Assembly: GCA_026002975.1 (NCBI GenBank)
Contig: BPGJ01000002.1
Span: forward strand, 1 to 64,000
Reading direction: 5' to 3'
Source: Acidimicrobiia bacterium
Lineage (GTDB): Bacteria; Actinomycetota; Acidimicrobiia; Spongiisociales; ZC4RG35
Length of the DNA: 64,000 nucleotides
Position 1 is the stretch's first letter; each line of letters opens with the position of its first letter. Positions 1 to 10,993 of the stretch are shown here, in pieces. The notes beneath the pieces were generated by a model. The model ran no database searches. It saw only the letters and a program-made list of their open reading frames with translations, and was not told where the DNA came from. The position numbers and the translations under genes were made by a program.

Positions 1-936
1 GGGTTCCTGCACGTAGGGGCGGTCGAACCGTACCCGGGGCTCCCTGCCGTAGCGGAGATACACCGCCAGAGCCGCCAACCCGCCCGGCACCACCGACGCG
101 ATGGGGAGCAACAACGCCAGGGTGCGTCGACGGGCCGCGGCGGCCTCGTCCTGCGCGGCGAAGCGGGCCTCCTCCTCCAAGATGAGGTCCAGCCCGTCAC
201 CTTCGATACGGATCCCGCCCGAGTCGGAGGTGAGGAGTTGCCGGGGGAACACCACCCGCATCTCCACCCACTGCCCCGGAGGGATCGAGGTGGCTTCCAA
301 CTCGGGGGAGGCTCCGTCGGCGCCCAGATCGGTCGATCCGTCCACCTCGGCGGGATGCCCCCAGATCAGCACCTCACCGGGGTCGGCCGGCCCGGGGAGG
401 ACGACCCGGGCGGTTAGGCGTTCGAGGGGGACCTGCCATTCGTCGCCCCACACCTTCCAGTTGAGGTCGACCACGTCGTCGTAGATCTTGGTGAGGCCCG
501 AGACCCGGTAGGAGACGACGAAGGTGCGGTCCTCGTCTTGGGCTCGATAGTGCCAGACGATGCGGACCCGGCCTCCCAGATCGCGCACACCGAAGGTCCC
601 TTCCGGGCTGGTGCAGCCCAGGTCGGTGCATCCGCCCGGCTGGTAGGCGACCCCGTTCTCAGAGACCGACACCGAGTCGATCGATTCTCCACGCCGGAGT
701 GGGATCTCCCGGAACGCCCCCGAGAAGGAACCGTCGAAGGAGTAGGTGAGCCGCTCGGTCACCTCCACCGATCCGTCGGGTGAGACGGTCAGGGTGACGT
801 CGGCGTTCGGCAGGGTGTAGGACTTCCCGAGAGCTGGGGCCGACAACGCGAGAAGCCCGACCAAGAGGAGCGCGGCGACGCCGAGGCGCCGCTCAGAACT
901 GGACGGTCGGCGCCTGATCGGCTGCTTCGGGTGCAT
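1..936 (-). CDS. DUF2207 family membrane protein (3' end outside window)
   Basis: This is a predicted membrane-anchored protein of the DUF2207 family, which commonly sits beside LemA; its biochemical role is unknown. The 312 visible residues start at ATG 936 with a basic segment, then a hydrophobic signal or anchor at about residues 18-38 ending SAPALG, then a long extracytoplasmic domain, then a second membrane segment at about 275-297. The chain continues past the window edge after RFDRPYVQEP, so the cytoplasmic part is missing here. The start lies 44 bases inside the upstream lemA frame, so the two are probably co-translated. I recognise the family from the N-terminal domain and the LemA neighbour. 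The exact start is less sure than the gene. Confidence 0.8.
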   Translation of the reverse strand, partial: MHPKQPIRRRPSSSERRLGVAALLLVGLLALSAPALGKSYTLPNADVTLTVSPDGSVEVTERLTYSFDGSFSGAFREIPLRRGESIDSVSVSENGVAYQPGGCTDLGCTSPEGTFGVRDLGGRVRIVWHYRAQDEDRTFVVSYRVSGLTKIYDDVVDLNWKVWGDEWQVPLERLTARVVLPGPADPGEVLIWGHPAEVDGSTDLGADGASPELEATSIPPGQWVEMRVVFPRQLLTSDSGGIRIEGDGLDLILEEEARFAAQDEAAAARRRTLALLLPIASVVPGGLAALAVYLRYGREPRVRFDRPYVQEP

Positions 937-2059
937 CGAAGAACTCCCGTGGACGGAAGCCGAAGATGGCCGCCACCAGGTTGGACGGCACGGTCTGCAC
1001 CCGGTTGTTGTACGTGAGGACCGAGTCGTTGTAGATCTGGCGGGCCACCGCGATCTTGTTCTCGGTGTCGGTGAGGTCCTGCTGGAGGCGTTGGAAGTTC
1101 TCCGAAGCCCTCAGCTCGGGGTAGGCCTCGGCCAAGGCGAACAGCTGGCGCAGAGCACCTGTGAGCATGTTCTCGGCCTGGGCTTGCTCGGCCGGACCCG
1201 ACGCTCTGGTGGCCGCGTTCCGCGCCTCCACGACCCTCTCGAAGGTGGACTGCTCGTGGGCGGCGTAGCCCTTGACGGTCTCCACCAGGTTGGGGATCAG
1301 GTCGTGCCGCCGGTTGAGCTGAACCTCGACTTGACCCCAGGCGTTGTCGACCCGGTTGCGGAGTCGCACCAACCCGTTGTAGATGAGCGCGACCCCGACG
1401 GCGGCGGCCGCGACCAAGATCAGCCAGATCACTTCGGGCAGCCTACCCGGGCCCGCTGGTCCCGGGGCGGTAAACAGCGGGATCAGCGAGCGGAGGCTTA
1501 GGTAGGCACCCAACCCCGCCATGCCGGCTCCGCCCAGCCAGGCGAGCCGGTGATGCCACCGTACGGCCAGGCGGGCGCCTCCCCAACCGACCACTCCCGC
1601 CATCACGAGTTTGGTTCCCACCAGCAGACCGTAGAACCCGGCGAGGAAACCGACGGCGGAAGCCGGGGCGGTGCGCCACGCCTCCACCAGGAGCGGTCCG
1701 CCCACGGTGAGCCAGAACAACCACGGGTGGGGCGACAGCAGATTGACCACCACACCCCGGGCCAGGTCGCCTCCCGGCCCGGGAGGCGGGCCGGAGCTCC
1801 TCAGCTCCGCGACGCCGATCCACATCAGGTAGACACCGCCCATCAGGTTCATTCCCACCACCACCGGGTCGGGAAGGGCAGCGGCGGCGGCCACCCCCAG
1901 GGCGACCACCGGCAGGTCGGTGACCAGGGGAGCCAACGCCACCCGCATGCCGGCGGCCGGCCCCCGCCGGAGTGCGGTGGTTATCAGCAGGGCGGTGAGT
2001 GGGCCGGGTGAGATCCCCGCAGCCCATCCGAGGGAGGCTCCCAAGAGGAGAGAGCTCAA
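893..2059 (-). CDS. lemA: LysE-type translocator joined in frame to LemA
   Basis: One 388-residue frame carries two families. Residues 1 to about 195 are a LysE/RhtB-type amino-acid exporter with about six membrane segments and the N-terminal SPGP motif. Residues from about 210 onward are a full-length LemA protein: one membrane helix, then the coiled-coil core with [20 protein letters not shown] and [11 protein letters not shown]. LemA alone is normally about 180-200 residues and has its own start; a GTG at 1432 (residue 210) would supply one. In the neighbouring frame a TAG occurs at 1443, just before that GTG, so a single indel could have removed the separation. The start is a TTG overlapping the sucD stop (TTGA). 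LemA function is poorly known; LysE exports amino acids. Confidence 0.75.
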   Translation of the reverse strand: MSSLLLGASLGWAAGISPGPLTALLITTALRRGPAAGMRVALAPLVTDLPVVALGVAAAAALPDPVVVGMNLMGGVYLMWIGVAELRSSGPPPGPGGDLARGVVVNLLSPHPWLFWLTVGGPLLVEAWRTAPASAVGFLAGFYGLLVGTKLVMAGVVGWGGARLAVRWHHRLAWLGGAGMAGLGAYLSLRSLIPLFTAPGPAGPGRLPEVIWLILVAAAAVGVALIYNGLVRLRNRVDNAWGQVEVQLNRRHDLIPNLVETVKGYAAHEQSTFERVVEARNAATRASGPAEQAQAENMLTGALRQLFALAEAYPELRASENFQRLQQDLTDTENKIAVARQIYNDSVLTYNNRVQTVPSNLVAAIFGFRPREFFDAPEAADQAPTVQF

Positions 2060-2985
2060 GCCCGGCCGAGAGCCTCGAGCATGGCCTGGCCCATGTCGGT
2101 CGGGGTGGGAGCCACCACGATCCCGGCCTCCTTCATCGCCTGGATCTTGGCTTCGGCCGTCCCACGACCCCCGGCGATGATCGCCCCGGCGTGTCCCATC
2201 CTCTTGCCGGGCGGGGCGGTGGTACCGGCGATGAAGCCCGCGACGGGTTTGGTCATCTCCCGGCTGACGTACTCGGCGGCTTCCTCCTCGGCGGTGCCGC
2301 CGATCTCGCCGATCATGATCACCCCTTCGGTTTCCGGGTCCTCGTTGAACAAGCGCAGCACGTCGACGAAGCTGGTCCCGTTCACCGGGTCGCCGCCGAT
2401 ACCCACCGCGGTGGTCTGACCGAGACCCAGCGGGTGAGCTGGTACACCGCCTCGTAGGTGAGGGTGCCGGACCGGTGACACCACTCCGATCCGGCCCGGC
2501 TGATGGATGTAACCGGGCATGATCCCTATCTTGCAGGCGCCCGGGGTGATCACCCCCGGGCAGTTGGGACCCACCAGACGGGTCGGCTTCCCCTCCAGGT
2601 ACCGCTTGGCCCGAACCATGTCCTGGACCGGGATCCCCTCGGTGATGGCCACCACCAGCTCGATGCCCGCCTCGGCGGCCTCCATGATGGCGTCCGCCGC
2701 GAACGGCGGGGGCACGTAGATCACCGAGGCGGTGGCTCCGGTGTCGTCCACCGCGTCGGCCACCGTGCCGAAGATGGGGAGCTCCACCCGGTAGGTCTCG
2801 TCCCTACCCGGCACCCCAGACGGGTCGATCTCTCCTTCGAACACCTCCACCTGGCCGGCCCGTTTGGGATGGACCGCTCCGACCATCTGGGTTCCGTAGG
2901 CGATCGCCTTGTCGGTGTGGAAACGGCCTGTGGCCCCCAGCCCCTGGACCAACACCCTGGTGTCCTTTCCGACCAGGATGCTCAT
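2056..2985 (-). CDS. sucD: Succinyl-CoA synthetase alpha subunit (two compensating frameshifts)
   Basis: SucD binds CoA and carries the phospho-histidine of succinyl-CoA synthetase, which interconverts succinyl-CoA and succinate with nucleotide phosphorylation in the TCA cycle. The 309 residues show the CoA-binding fold ([17 protein letters not shown]), NCPGVITPG, and the catalytic histidine in KRMGHAGAI at about residue 265. Residues 171-185 read nonsense ([10 protein letters not shown]); in the adjacent frame the same DNA encodes the family sequence [13 protein letters not shown]. An extra base near 2473 and a missing G near 2431 explain this, so the protein is probably intact in the cell. 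The ATG at 2985 overlaps the sucC stop by ATGA. Confidence 0.9.
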   Translation of the reverse strand: MSILVGKDTRVLVQGLGATGRFHTDKAIAYGTQMVGAVHPKRAGQVEVFEGEIDPSGVPGRDETYRVELPIFGTVADAVDDTGATASVIYVPPPFAADAIMEAAEAGIELVVAITEGIPVQDMVRAKRYLEGKPTRLVGPNCPGVITPGACKIGIMPGYIHQPGRIGVVSPVRHPHLRGGVPAHPLGLGQTTAVGIGGDPVNGTSFVDVLRLFNEDPETEGVIMIGEIGGTAEEEAAEYVSREMTKPVAGFIAGTTAPPGKRMGHAGAIIAGGRGTAEAKIQAMKEAGIVVAPTPTDMGQAMLEALGRA

Positions 2986-4196
2986 CGGGCCAACTCCACG
3001 ATCTTGCGGGCCCCGTCCTTCAGATCGTCGGCGGTTATCACGTCGAGCCCCGACTCGGCCAGGATCCTCTTTCCTTCCTCCACGTTGGTTCCTTCCAGTC
3101 GGACCACCAAGGCACCTGGAGGCCCACTTTGCGTACAGCCTCCACCACCCCGGTGGCGATGGTGTCGCACCGCATGATCCCCCCGAAGATGTTCACGAAG
3201 ATGCCCTTCACGTTGGGATCCCGGGTGATGATCTGGAAACCGGTGGCGACCTGTTCGGCGGTGGCTCCACCCCCCACGTCCAGGAAGTTGGCCGGCTCAC
3301 CGCCCACGTGTTTGATGGTGTCCATGGTCGCCATGGCCAGACCGGCGCCGTTCACCAGGCAGCCGATGGTTCCGTCGAGTTTGATGTAGCTCAGGCCCGC
3401 CTTCTTGGCTTCCAGCTCGGCCGGATCCTCCTCGGTGTCGTCCCGCATCGCCACCAGGTCGGGATGCCGGAACAGGGCGTTGTCGTCGAACGACATCTTG
3501 GCGTCGAGGGCCACCACCTGGTCGTCGCCGGTGATCACCAGCGGGTTGATCTCGACCAGCTCGGCGTCGAGGGCCTCGGCAGCTTCGGCCAGGCTACGAA
3601 CGAACGCCTGGAACCCGGCGCCCACCCGGTCGACCAGGCCGAGACGGAGAGCCAGCCTGTTGGCCTGGAAGGCGGCCAGCCCGATGGCGGGGTCGATGGT
3701 CTCCCGGAGGATCTTCTCGGGGTGGGTGGCGGCCACCTCCTCGATCTCCATGCCGCCCTCGACCGAGGCCATCACCACGTTGCGGGAGACCGACCGGTCG
3801 AGCAGGATCGACAGATACAGCTCCCTCCGTATGTCCACCCCTTGCTCTATCAGCAGCCGATTCACGGTCTTGCCCTCGGGTCCGGTCTGCACGGTCACCA
3901 GGGTGCTGCCCAGCATCTTTCCCGCCAGTTCGGCCACCCGTTCCTCCAGCTCCTCCACGCCGGAGCCGGACACCACGTTCACTCCCCGCAGGTCGGGATG
4001 TTCACGGAAGGTGCCCTTCCCTCTGCCCCCGGCGTGGATCTGGGCTTTGACAACCACCACCGGGGTCCCGGTCTCTTCGACGAGTTGCCGGGTTGCGGCC
4101 ACCGCCTCCTCGACGCTGGTCGCCACCATGCCCAACGGGACTGGTACCCCCCCGCTGCCGCATCAACTCCTTGGCCTGGTGCTCATGGATCTTCAT
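2982..4196 (-). CDS. sucC: Succinyl-CoA synthetase beta subunit (frameshifted)
   Basis: SucC is the nucleotide-binding ATP-grasp subunit that pairs with SucD. Three frames must be joined. The N-terminus [16 protein letters not shown] starts at ATG 4196. The main body carries [37 protein letters not shown] and FLDVGGGA, and the C-terminus reads [14 protein letters not shown]. The first break is a run of seven C at 4147-4153 (six would restore frame); the second is a lost T near 3118. Both neighbours in the joined product match the family exactly, so I treat this as one gene of about 404 residues. It lies 15 bases downstream of the B12-binding subunit gene and overlaps sucD. Confidence 0.88.
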
Positions 4197-4211
4197 CGAT
4201 GCCTCTTCCGA

Positions 4212-4604
4212 TCATCTCTCCGGTACGTTGGCTTCCACCCACCGGGTGATCTCCCGCAGGGGCGTGCCCGGGGTGAAGATGGCAGCGATGCCGGCTTCTT
4301 TCAACTTGGGGATGTCGCCTTCGGGGATCACCCCGCCGCCGAACACGACGACGTCCTCGGCGCCCCGGGCACGTAGCTCCTCCACCACCCGGGGGAAGAG
4401 GGCCATGTGGGCGCCGGACAGAGAGGACAGCCCGATGGCGTCCACGTCCTCTTGCAGCGCGGTTTCGACGATCTGTTCCGGGGTCTGGTGGAGACCCGAG
4501 TAGATGACCTCATAGCCGGCGTCGCGCAATACCCGGGCGATCACCTTGGCTCCCCGATCGTGACCGTCGAGACCCGGCTTGGCGATGAGGATCCGGCGGG
4601 GCAC
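4212..4604 (-). CDS. Methylmalonyl-CoA mutase B12-binding subunit
   Basis: This 130-residue protein is the cobalamin-binding C-terminal part of methylmalonyl-CoA mutase encoded alone. Methylmalonyl-CoA mutase converts (R)-methylmalonyl-CoA to succinyl-CoA. The DGHDRGAKV motif supplies the histidine (residue 15) that ligates cobalt, followed by [10 protein letters not shown] and [11 protein letters not shown], the remaining B12-fold signatures. The catalytic TIM-barrel subunit is not in the window. The start is GTG 4604. Its position directly before sucCD fits a propionyl-CoA to succinyl-CoA to succinate route. Confidence 0.88.
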   Translation of the reverse strand: MPRRILIAKPGLDGHDRGAKVIARVLRDAGYEVIYSGLHQTPEQIVETALQEDVDAIGLSSLSGAHMALFPRVVEELRARGAEDVVVFGGGVIPEGDIPKLKEAGIAAIFTPGTPLREITRWVEANVPER

Positions 4605-4663
4605 CGGCTGGAGGATACTCCGGCAGGTCTCCTGCTCTCGTGGGCGCGTTAGGGTTGGGGTTC

Positions 4664-5777
4664 ATGATCCGCTCACCTCTCCACAGCCTCCAGGTCGCAG
4701 GCCAGAGTGTGTGGTCCGACCAGATCTCCCGACAGATGCTCGACTCAGGTGAGCTGAAACGCAGGATGGCCGACGACGCGGTCACCGGGGTGACATCCAA
4801 CCCGACGATCTTTGCCAAGGCGATCACCACCGGCGACGACTACGACCCCCAGATCGGCGAGCTCGCCCGGGCGGGAGCCTCCCCGAGGGAGGTGGTGGCG
4901 ACGCTGATCGCCGACGATCTCCGCCGGGCCTGCGATCTCCTGCGGCCCGTATGGGAACGGACCGAAGGCCGCGACGGCTACGTATCGGTCGAGGTCGACC
5001 CGGATCTGGCCCACGACACCGAGGCTTCGGTGGAGGAGGCCCGGGAATGGGTGAAACGCATCGACCGGCCCAACCTGCTGGTCAAGATCCCCGCCACCGC
5101 CGAGGGCATCCCCGCCATCCGACAGCTCATCGGGGAGGGCATCTCGGTGAACGTCACGCTCATCTTCTCGCTGACCCGCTACCGGGAGGTGATGGAGGCC
5201 TACTTGGCCGGGTTGGAGCGGTTCAAGGCGTCGGGGGGGAAACCCCGAGCGGGTGGCGTCGGTGGCCAGCTTCTTCGTGTCCCGGGTCGACACCGAGGTC
5301 GACCGCCGGATCGACCGATCCGACGACGACCGGGTCAAGGAGCTGCGAGGCACTGCGGCGGTGGCCAACGCCCGAGTGGCGTACGACGAGTTCCTCACCA
5401 CGTTCCGGGGTCCCCGCTGGGAGGCTCTGGCCGCGTCGGGAGCCAGGGTGCAGCGCCCCTTGTGGGCGTCCACCTCGACCAAGGACCCGGCGTATTCGGA
5501 CATCAAGTACATCGAGTCCCTGGTGGTTCCCCACACCGTGAACACCATGCCGCTGGAGACCATCGACGCCTACCAGGAGCACGGACCGGAACAACCGACC
5601 GTGTTCGGCCCCGAGGAGACGGCTCTGGCCCGGAGGACGCTACGTCGTCTGGCCGAAGTGGGGATCGACTACGACGACGTGGTGCAGGTGCTCGAAGCCG
5701 AAGGGGTCGCCAAGTTCTCGGAGAGCTGGCACACCCTGCTCGACCAGGTGTCCGCCAAGGTGGAGTCCCTCCGCTGA
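4664..5777 (+). CDS. tal: Transaldolase (frameshifted)
   Basis: Transaldolase moves a dihydroxyacetone unit between sugar phosphates in the pentose phosphate pathway through a Schiff-base lysine. The protein has SVWSDQISRQMLDSGEL, TSNPTIFAKAI, the active-site region NLLVKIPAT, and later PLWASTSTKDPAYSD and the C-terminal FSESWHTLL, all typical of the actinobacterial Tal class of about 370 residues. The frame breaks at a run of seven G (5233-5239); with six G the sequence reads SGGNPERVASVASFF and the product is 370 residues. The start is ATG 4664. It diverges from the methylmalonyl-CoA mutase operon, with 59 bases between them. Confidence 0.9.
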
Positions 5778-5784
5778 GGTTCCG

Positions 5785-8014
5785 TCACTGACGTTCGAGG
5801 GGCGCCCAGGCGAGGAGGAGCCGCTTGGGACCTTCGGTGTCGAACGCCACCACCGCTTCGGCCCGGTCCCCGACACCATCCACCTCCTTCACGGTGCCCA
5901 GACCCCATTTGTCGTGCCGCACCCGGTCGCCCGGCGCGATGTCTTCGGCTGACAGCGTCTTCCGGACCCGGGCTGTCTCGCTGTCGGCTCGCCGGCGGCG
6001 GGCGGGCGCCTTGGTGAGGAGCCGCTCGGGGATCTCCTTGAGGAATCGAGACGGCGGGTTGAAGTTGGTGCCTCCCCACAGGGTCCGGCAGGAGGCCGAG
6101 GTCAGGTAGAGGCGCTGCTTGGCCCGGGTGATGCCCACGTAGGCGAGACGACGCTCCTCTTCCAGCTCGTCGGGATCCCCCAAGGTCCTCACGTGGGGAA
6201 ACACGCCGTCCTCCATACCTACCAGGAACACCACCGGGAACTCCAGTCCCTTGGCGGTGTGGAGGGTCATCAGGGTTACCGCGCCGGCACCCTCGTCGAG
6301 TTCGTCCTGGTCGGAGGTGAGGGCGGTCTGTTCGAGAAAGACCTCCAGGCGGCGACGGTTGGGCAGGTCGTCCCAGGGAACGTCGTCCACCACGGAACCG
6401 CGGTTGACTTCCTCGAACTCGGCGGCGACCCCCGCCAGCTCCCTCAGGTTCTCGAGGCGGCCCATCGCTTCGATGGTCCTCTCGGCCTCCAAGGCCGCCG
6501 CGTAGCCGGTGTCTTCGATCGCCGCGGCCACCGCGGCGGCCACCCCGCCCTCCTCCAGCCGGGCCTCCAAACGGTCGACGACCGCCGCGAACTCCTTCAG
6601 CCGTCTCACACCGCCCCCGAGTTGAGCTGGGAGATCTCGTCTGGTTGGCGGACCGCCTCCATGAGCGGGATCCGTCGGGTTTCGGCGTGGCGGAGCAGGT
6701 GACCGAGGGTGGTGTCTCCGATCCCCCTCTTGGGGACGTTGATGATCCGGGTGAGGGCCACCTCGTCATCGGGGTTGACCAGGATGCGCAGGTAGGCGAG
6801 GGCGTCTTTGATCTCACGCCGTTCGTAGAACCTGACGTTCCCCACCACCACATAGGGAATTCCCCGGCGCATGAACACGTCTTCGATGACGCGGGACTGG
6901 GCGTTGGTCCGGTAGAAAACGGCGATGTCGGACGGGTTGGCACCCTCGTCGATGAGGGCCTCCACCTGGTCGGCGACGAACCCGGCTTCGTCGTGTTCGT
7001 CCTCGGCTTCGAACCGGACGATGGGGACCCCTTCTCCCAGGTCGCTCCACAGTCCTCTTCGGCTGGCGACGCGGGGTTGTGGGCGATCACCGCGTTGGCG
7101 GCTTCGAGAATGGTGGTGGTGGAACGGTAGTTCTGCTCGAGGATCACGACTTTGGCGTCGGGGTAGTCCTTCTCGAAGTCGAGGATGTTGCGGATGTCGG
7201 CCCCCCGCCACCGGTATATGGACTGGTCGCTGTCACCCACCACGCACAGGTTGCGATGAGCCGCGGCGAGCTGCTTGACGAGCACGTACTGGGCGTGGTT
7301 GGTGTCCTGGTATTCGTCGACCAGGATGTGGGCGAAACGCTGCTGGTAGTGGGCCAGCACGTCGTCGAAGGCGCCGAACAGCTCGACGGTGACCATCAAC
7401 AGGTCGTCGAAGTCCATCGCCGACGCCGCCAGGAGACGTTGCTGGTAGAGGCGGTAGACGTCGGCCACCTGCCGCTGGTAGAAGCCGTCGGCCTGCTGCG
7501 AGTAGGTCTCGTAGTCGACCAGCTCGTTCTTGGCAGCCGAGATCGCAGCCTTCACCGACCGGGGAGGGAACCGTTTCGAATCGAGGTCGAGGTCCCGGAT
7601 GCAGCGGGTGACCAGACGGATCGAATCGGTCTCGTCGTAGATCGAGAACCCCGACCGGTAGCCGAGACGGTGGGCTTCCCGTCTCAGGATCCGCACGCAC
7701 GCCGAATGGAAGGTGGACACCCACATGGCGTGGACCGCCCGACCCACCAGCCTCTGCACCCGGTCCCGCATCTCGTCGGCTGCCTTGTTGGTGAAGGTGA
7801 TGGCCAGTATCCGGGACGGGTGGACCCCCCGGTCTCGGATGAGGTGGGCGATCCGGTGAGTGAGGACCCGGGTCTTGCCCGACCCGGCGCCGGCCACCAC
7901 CAACATGGGGCCGTCCCCGGCCACGACCGCCTCGACCTGGGCGGGGTTGAGACCGTCGAGGAGCTCCGAGGTGATGGGCGTGTCGTCCGCCAGCCAGGCG
8001 GTGCGTTCCTCCAT
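5785..8014 (-). CDS. pcrA: UvrD/PcrA-type ATP-dependent DNA helicase (frameshifted)
   Basis: PcrA is a superfamily 1A 3'-5' helicase of repair and plasmid or conflict processing. Motif Ia and Walker A (VVAGAGSGKTRVLTHRI), motif II (LVDEYQDTNHAQY), motif III (VVGDSDQSIYRWRGAD), motif V (TLMTLHTAKGLEFPVVF) and motif VI (EERRLAYVGITRAKQ) are all present in order, but in three frames. The first change is near 7045-7070, where two extra bases obscure the stretch that should read RLWSDLGEG; the second is near 6611. The C-terminus contains the short tudor-like PcrA domain (GDRVRHDKWGLGTV). Joined length is about 743 residues. The gene follows the histidine kinase gene by 35 bases. Confidence 0.9.
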
Positions 8015-8049
8015 CCAGCCGATCCTACCGGCTAATCACAACCATGTGC

Positions 8050-8934
8050 TTAGACCGGGACGGAGGTTCGGCGCCGGTTCGTGGTCTCCTGTTCCTGCTG
8101 TTCCCGCTGGGCCATGACCCGCTCGTGGGCTTCGGGACTCACCGTGATCGAGAAGCAGAAGCGGCTGCCGGTGGGGAAACGCCGTTCGTACCACACGTCT
8201 CCCCCCATGGCCCGGGCCAGCCGACGGGCGATGGGTAGACCCAATCCGATGCCGGAGGACGACCGTGAGTCCCCTTTGGAGAGCTGCTCGAAGTGCTCGA
8301 AGATGAGGTTCACCGCGTCGTCGGGCACGCCCGGCCCGTTGTCGGAGATGACCACCACGAAGTGGTCGCCGTAGGGGAAACCTTCGACCAGGACCTGCTC
8401 GCCCCCGTATTTGCGGGCGTTCTCCAGCAGGTTGCGAACCACCTGATAGACCCGCCGCGGGTCCCCGTAGGCTCGGACGCCGCCCGGCACCGAAACGGCT
8501 GCCTCCCTTCCTTCCCCGGGGGGGAACACGGTGGCGGAGACCTCGTGGACCAGCTCCGACAGGTCGAACAGCACCGGGTCGAGGCGGAGGCGTCCGGCTT
8601 CCAACCGGGGGATGACCAGGATGTCCTCCACCAGGTCCCCGAGCAGGTGGGCCTGTTTGGTGATGTAGGTGAGGAACTCGTCCACCTCCTCGGGCGGCAG
8701 GTCCCGCCAACGGTCGGCCAGGGTCTGGGCGAAACCGGCGATCGAGGTGAGCGGGGTGCGCAGCTCGTGGCTGACCATCGCCACGAAGTCGTTTTTGATG
8801 GCGTTGGCGTGGTCTCTCTCCCGACGGGCCTCGGCGAGCTCCACCCGCCAGCGGACCCCCAACCACAGGACGGCCGCGAGCAGCCCAATCCCGAGGACCA
8901 CCAGGCCCACCCCCAGCCAGAGGACCGGACTCAT
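8050..8934 (-). CDS. Membrane-anchored sensor histidine kinase
   Basis: A 294-residue transmitter protein. Residues 4-28 form one membrane helix with almost no periplasmic part, so any signal is likely sensed in the membrane or by a partner. A HisKA domain follows with the phosphorylated histidine at residue 56 (VSHELRTPL), then HATPase boxes NLLENARKYGG, DNGPGVP and GIGLGLPIA. No response regulator is encoded next to it as a separate gene, but the upstream CheA-like protein ends in a receiver domain. The ATG overlaps that gene's stop codon (ATGA at 8931-8934) once a one-base error is corrected, so the two are probably translationally coupled. Confidence 0.88.
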   Translation of the reverse strand: MSPVLWLGVGLVVLGIGLLAAVLWLGVRWRVELAEARRERDHANAIKNDFVAMVSHELRTPLTSIAGFAQTLADRWRDLPPEEVDEFLTYITKQAHLLGDLVEDILVIPRLEAGRLRLDPVLFDLSELVHEVSATVFPPGEGREAAVSVPGGVRAYGDPRRVYQVVRNLLENARKYGGEQVLVEGFPYGDHFVVVISDNGPGVPDDAVNLIFEHFEQLSKGDSRSSSGIGLGLPIARRLARAMGGDVWYERRFPTGSRFCFSITVSPEAHERVMAQREQQEQETTNRRRTSVPV

Positions 8935-10926
8935 GTGCCCTCCAAGCTAGGTGAGTCCTCCTTCTTTCCCAGCAGACGGGAGATGACCGAGGTGAGCGCC
9001 CCCCTCCTCAGGTCGTGTTTGTCCAGGTAGGCGTCGACGCCCGCCTCCCACGCGGCGGCCTTGTCCTCTTCGGTCGCCACCCCCCGACACCATCACCACC
9101 GGCACACCGACGCCCGCCGAGCGCAGGGCCCGCACCAGCTCGGCGCCGGAAGAGCGGGGCATGGCGTAGTCCACCACCAGCACGTCGAAACGGGTCTCCT
9201 CGAAGGCTCGCAACGCCTCCCGGGCGGTGGCGGCGGTTTCGACTTCGTACCCGTGGCCGCGCAGGGTCGCCGATATGAGCTGTCGAACCCCGGCCGAATC
9301 GTCCACCACCAGGACCCGGGGGCGGGGAACCGGGCCGGCGGGTGGGGTGGAGGAGAACGAGGCCAGGTAGTTGTGGTCGACGATGGCGATCAGGTCCCGG
9401 CCGCCCAGGAACGCGGCGCCCACCAGATGGTCCGACCCGTCGAGGATCGGCCCCAGGTTCTTCACCGCCACGCTGCGCCGGGACACCACCTCTTCCACGG
9501 TGACCGCCACCCTCCCCGACCGGGTGGAGAGGAGCAGCACCTCGGTCTCGGGTTCCTCCGGATCCAGCCCGAGCGCCTCGGCCAACGACACCAAGGGGAC
9601 CGGCTCGCCTTCGAAGATGGCGAACCGGCCTTCCTGGTTCATCTGGGCGACGGTGGTGGCTCCCAACACCGCGGTCTCCGAGATCCCGAAGTACTGGCCA
9701 CCGGCGGCGACCACCACCACACTCTGCAACACCAGGGAGGCGGGCACGTCGAGACGAACCGTGGTGCCGGCCCCGGGACGAGAGGTGATCGACACCGCGC
9801 CGCCGATCCGGTCGACCGCTTCGGCCACCAACGCCAACCCCTCCCCGGTGCCCGACAGCTCGTTGGGCGTGTCCACGGTGCTGAACGAAGGACGGAACAG
9901 GAGCTGACGAAGGGACGTCTCGTCGGTCGGCTCGCCTAGGGACGCCGCGCGTCGCGCCACCGCCTCCCAGTCGATGCCCCGTCCGTCGTCCTCCACCAGG
10001 ATGGTGAGACGTCCCTCCTCGCCCACCGCCGAGACGCGGACGGTGGCGGGTAACGGCTTACCCAGAGCCCGCCGCTGGTCGGGTGGCTCCACCCCGTGGT
10101 CGATGGCGTTGACCACGAGATGGCGGAGAGGCTCCCGGAGCAGGTCGACGACCTGGCGGTCCACCAAGATGTCCTCCCCGGCGGTCTCCAACTCGACGTC
10201 CTTTTCCAGTCGACGTCCCACGAACCGGGCGAGTTGGGGGAAGGTCTGCACCACCTCGCCGAAGGTGACGTTGGCCAGGGACACAGCCCAGTCCCGCAAC
10301 TCGGAGATGTCCCTCTGCAGCGCTTCGAGCTGCCGCTTCCAGGCGGCGATCAGCCGGTCGGCGTGGGCTCCCTCGATGGCCACGTGGGCCAGGTCGGTGA
10401 GCGCTTCCACCTCGAGTCCGATCTCGACTGCCCGGTTGATCAGCCGATACAGGTCCCCGGTGTCGACCCGGGTGGTGGCACCCTGCAGCTCTCTCTCGAT
10501 GGAAGCGAGCAGACCTCCCAGGTTGAGATCGGAGTCGGAGTCCTGTTCGTCAGGGTCGAAAACGGCCTCTAGCCGGCGGACCGCCTCCACCAGGGCGCCT
10601 CGGCGGCGAGGGTCCCGAGCCGCGCCGGGTATCAGTCGGGCCACCTCCCCCATCGCGGCCGACAGGTCGTGGCCGATCGGCGACGACTTCTCCCGCACCG
10701 CCCGCCACGACCTCTCCAGGACGGCGGCGGCCTCGGCCACCTCGGGTTGGGACATCAGCCCGGCGGAGCCTTTGATGGTGTGGGCGTGCCTCACCAGCGA
10801 ATCGAGGCTCTCGGCGTCGAGGAGCCCTTCACGGGCCAGCATGGCTCCTTCGAGCAGACGCGCCGACCTCTCGTCGACCTCTTCTACGTACAGCTCGAGC
10901 AGCTCTTCCGAGTTGGCCCAATCCAA
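8931..10926 (-). CDS. CheA-type hybrid histidine kinase with C-terminal receiver (one frameshift)
   Basis: Domains in order: an Hpt domain with the phosphorylated His49 (HAHTIKGSAGL), a dimerisation region, an HATPase domain (NAIDHGVE, DDGRGID, GTGEGLALV), a CheW-like domain, and a receiver domain (VLVVDDSAGVRQ, phospho-acceptor VVDYAMP). A run of six C at 9080-9085 breaks the frame; with five the end reads SGVATEEDKAAAWEAG and so on to a TGA at 8931, giving 664 residues. I chose TTG 10926 as start because a good GGCGGG ribosome site precedes it and upstream sequence belongs to guaA. No cheY, cheB, cheR or receptor genes are nearby, so a chemotaxis role is not implied; type IV pili or development are alternatives. 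Confidence 0.82.
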
Positions 10927-10993
10927 CCTGACCCGCCTTCGGTTCTCGTCTCCACAGTATCGGGCGGTGGTCGGAGGGTCTTGAGGTCCCGGG

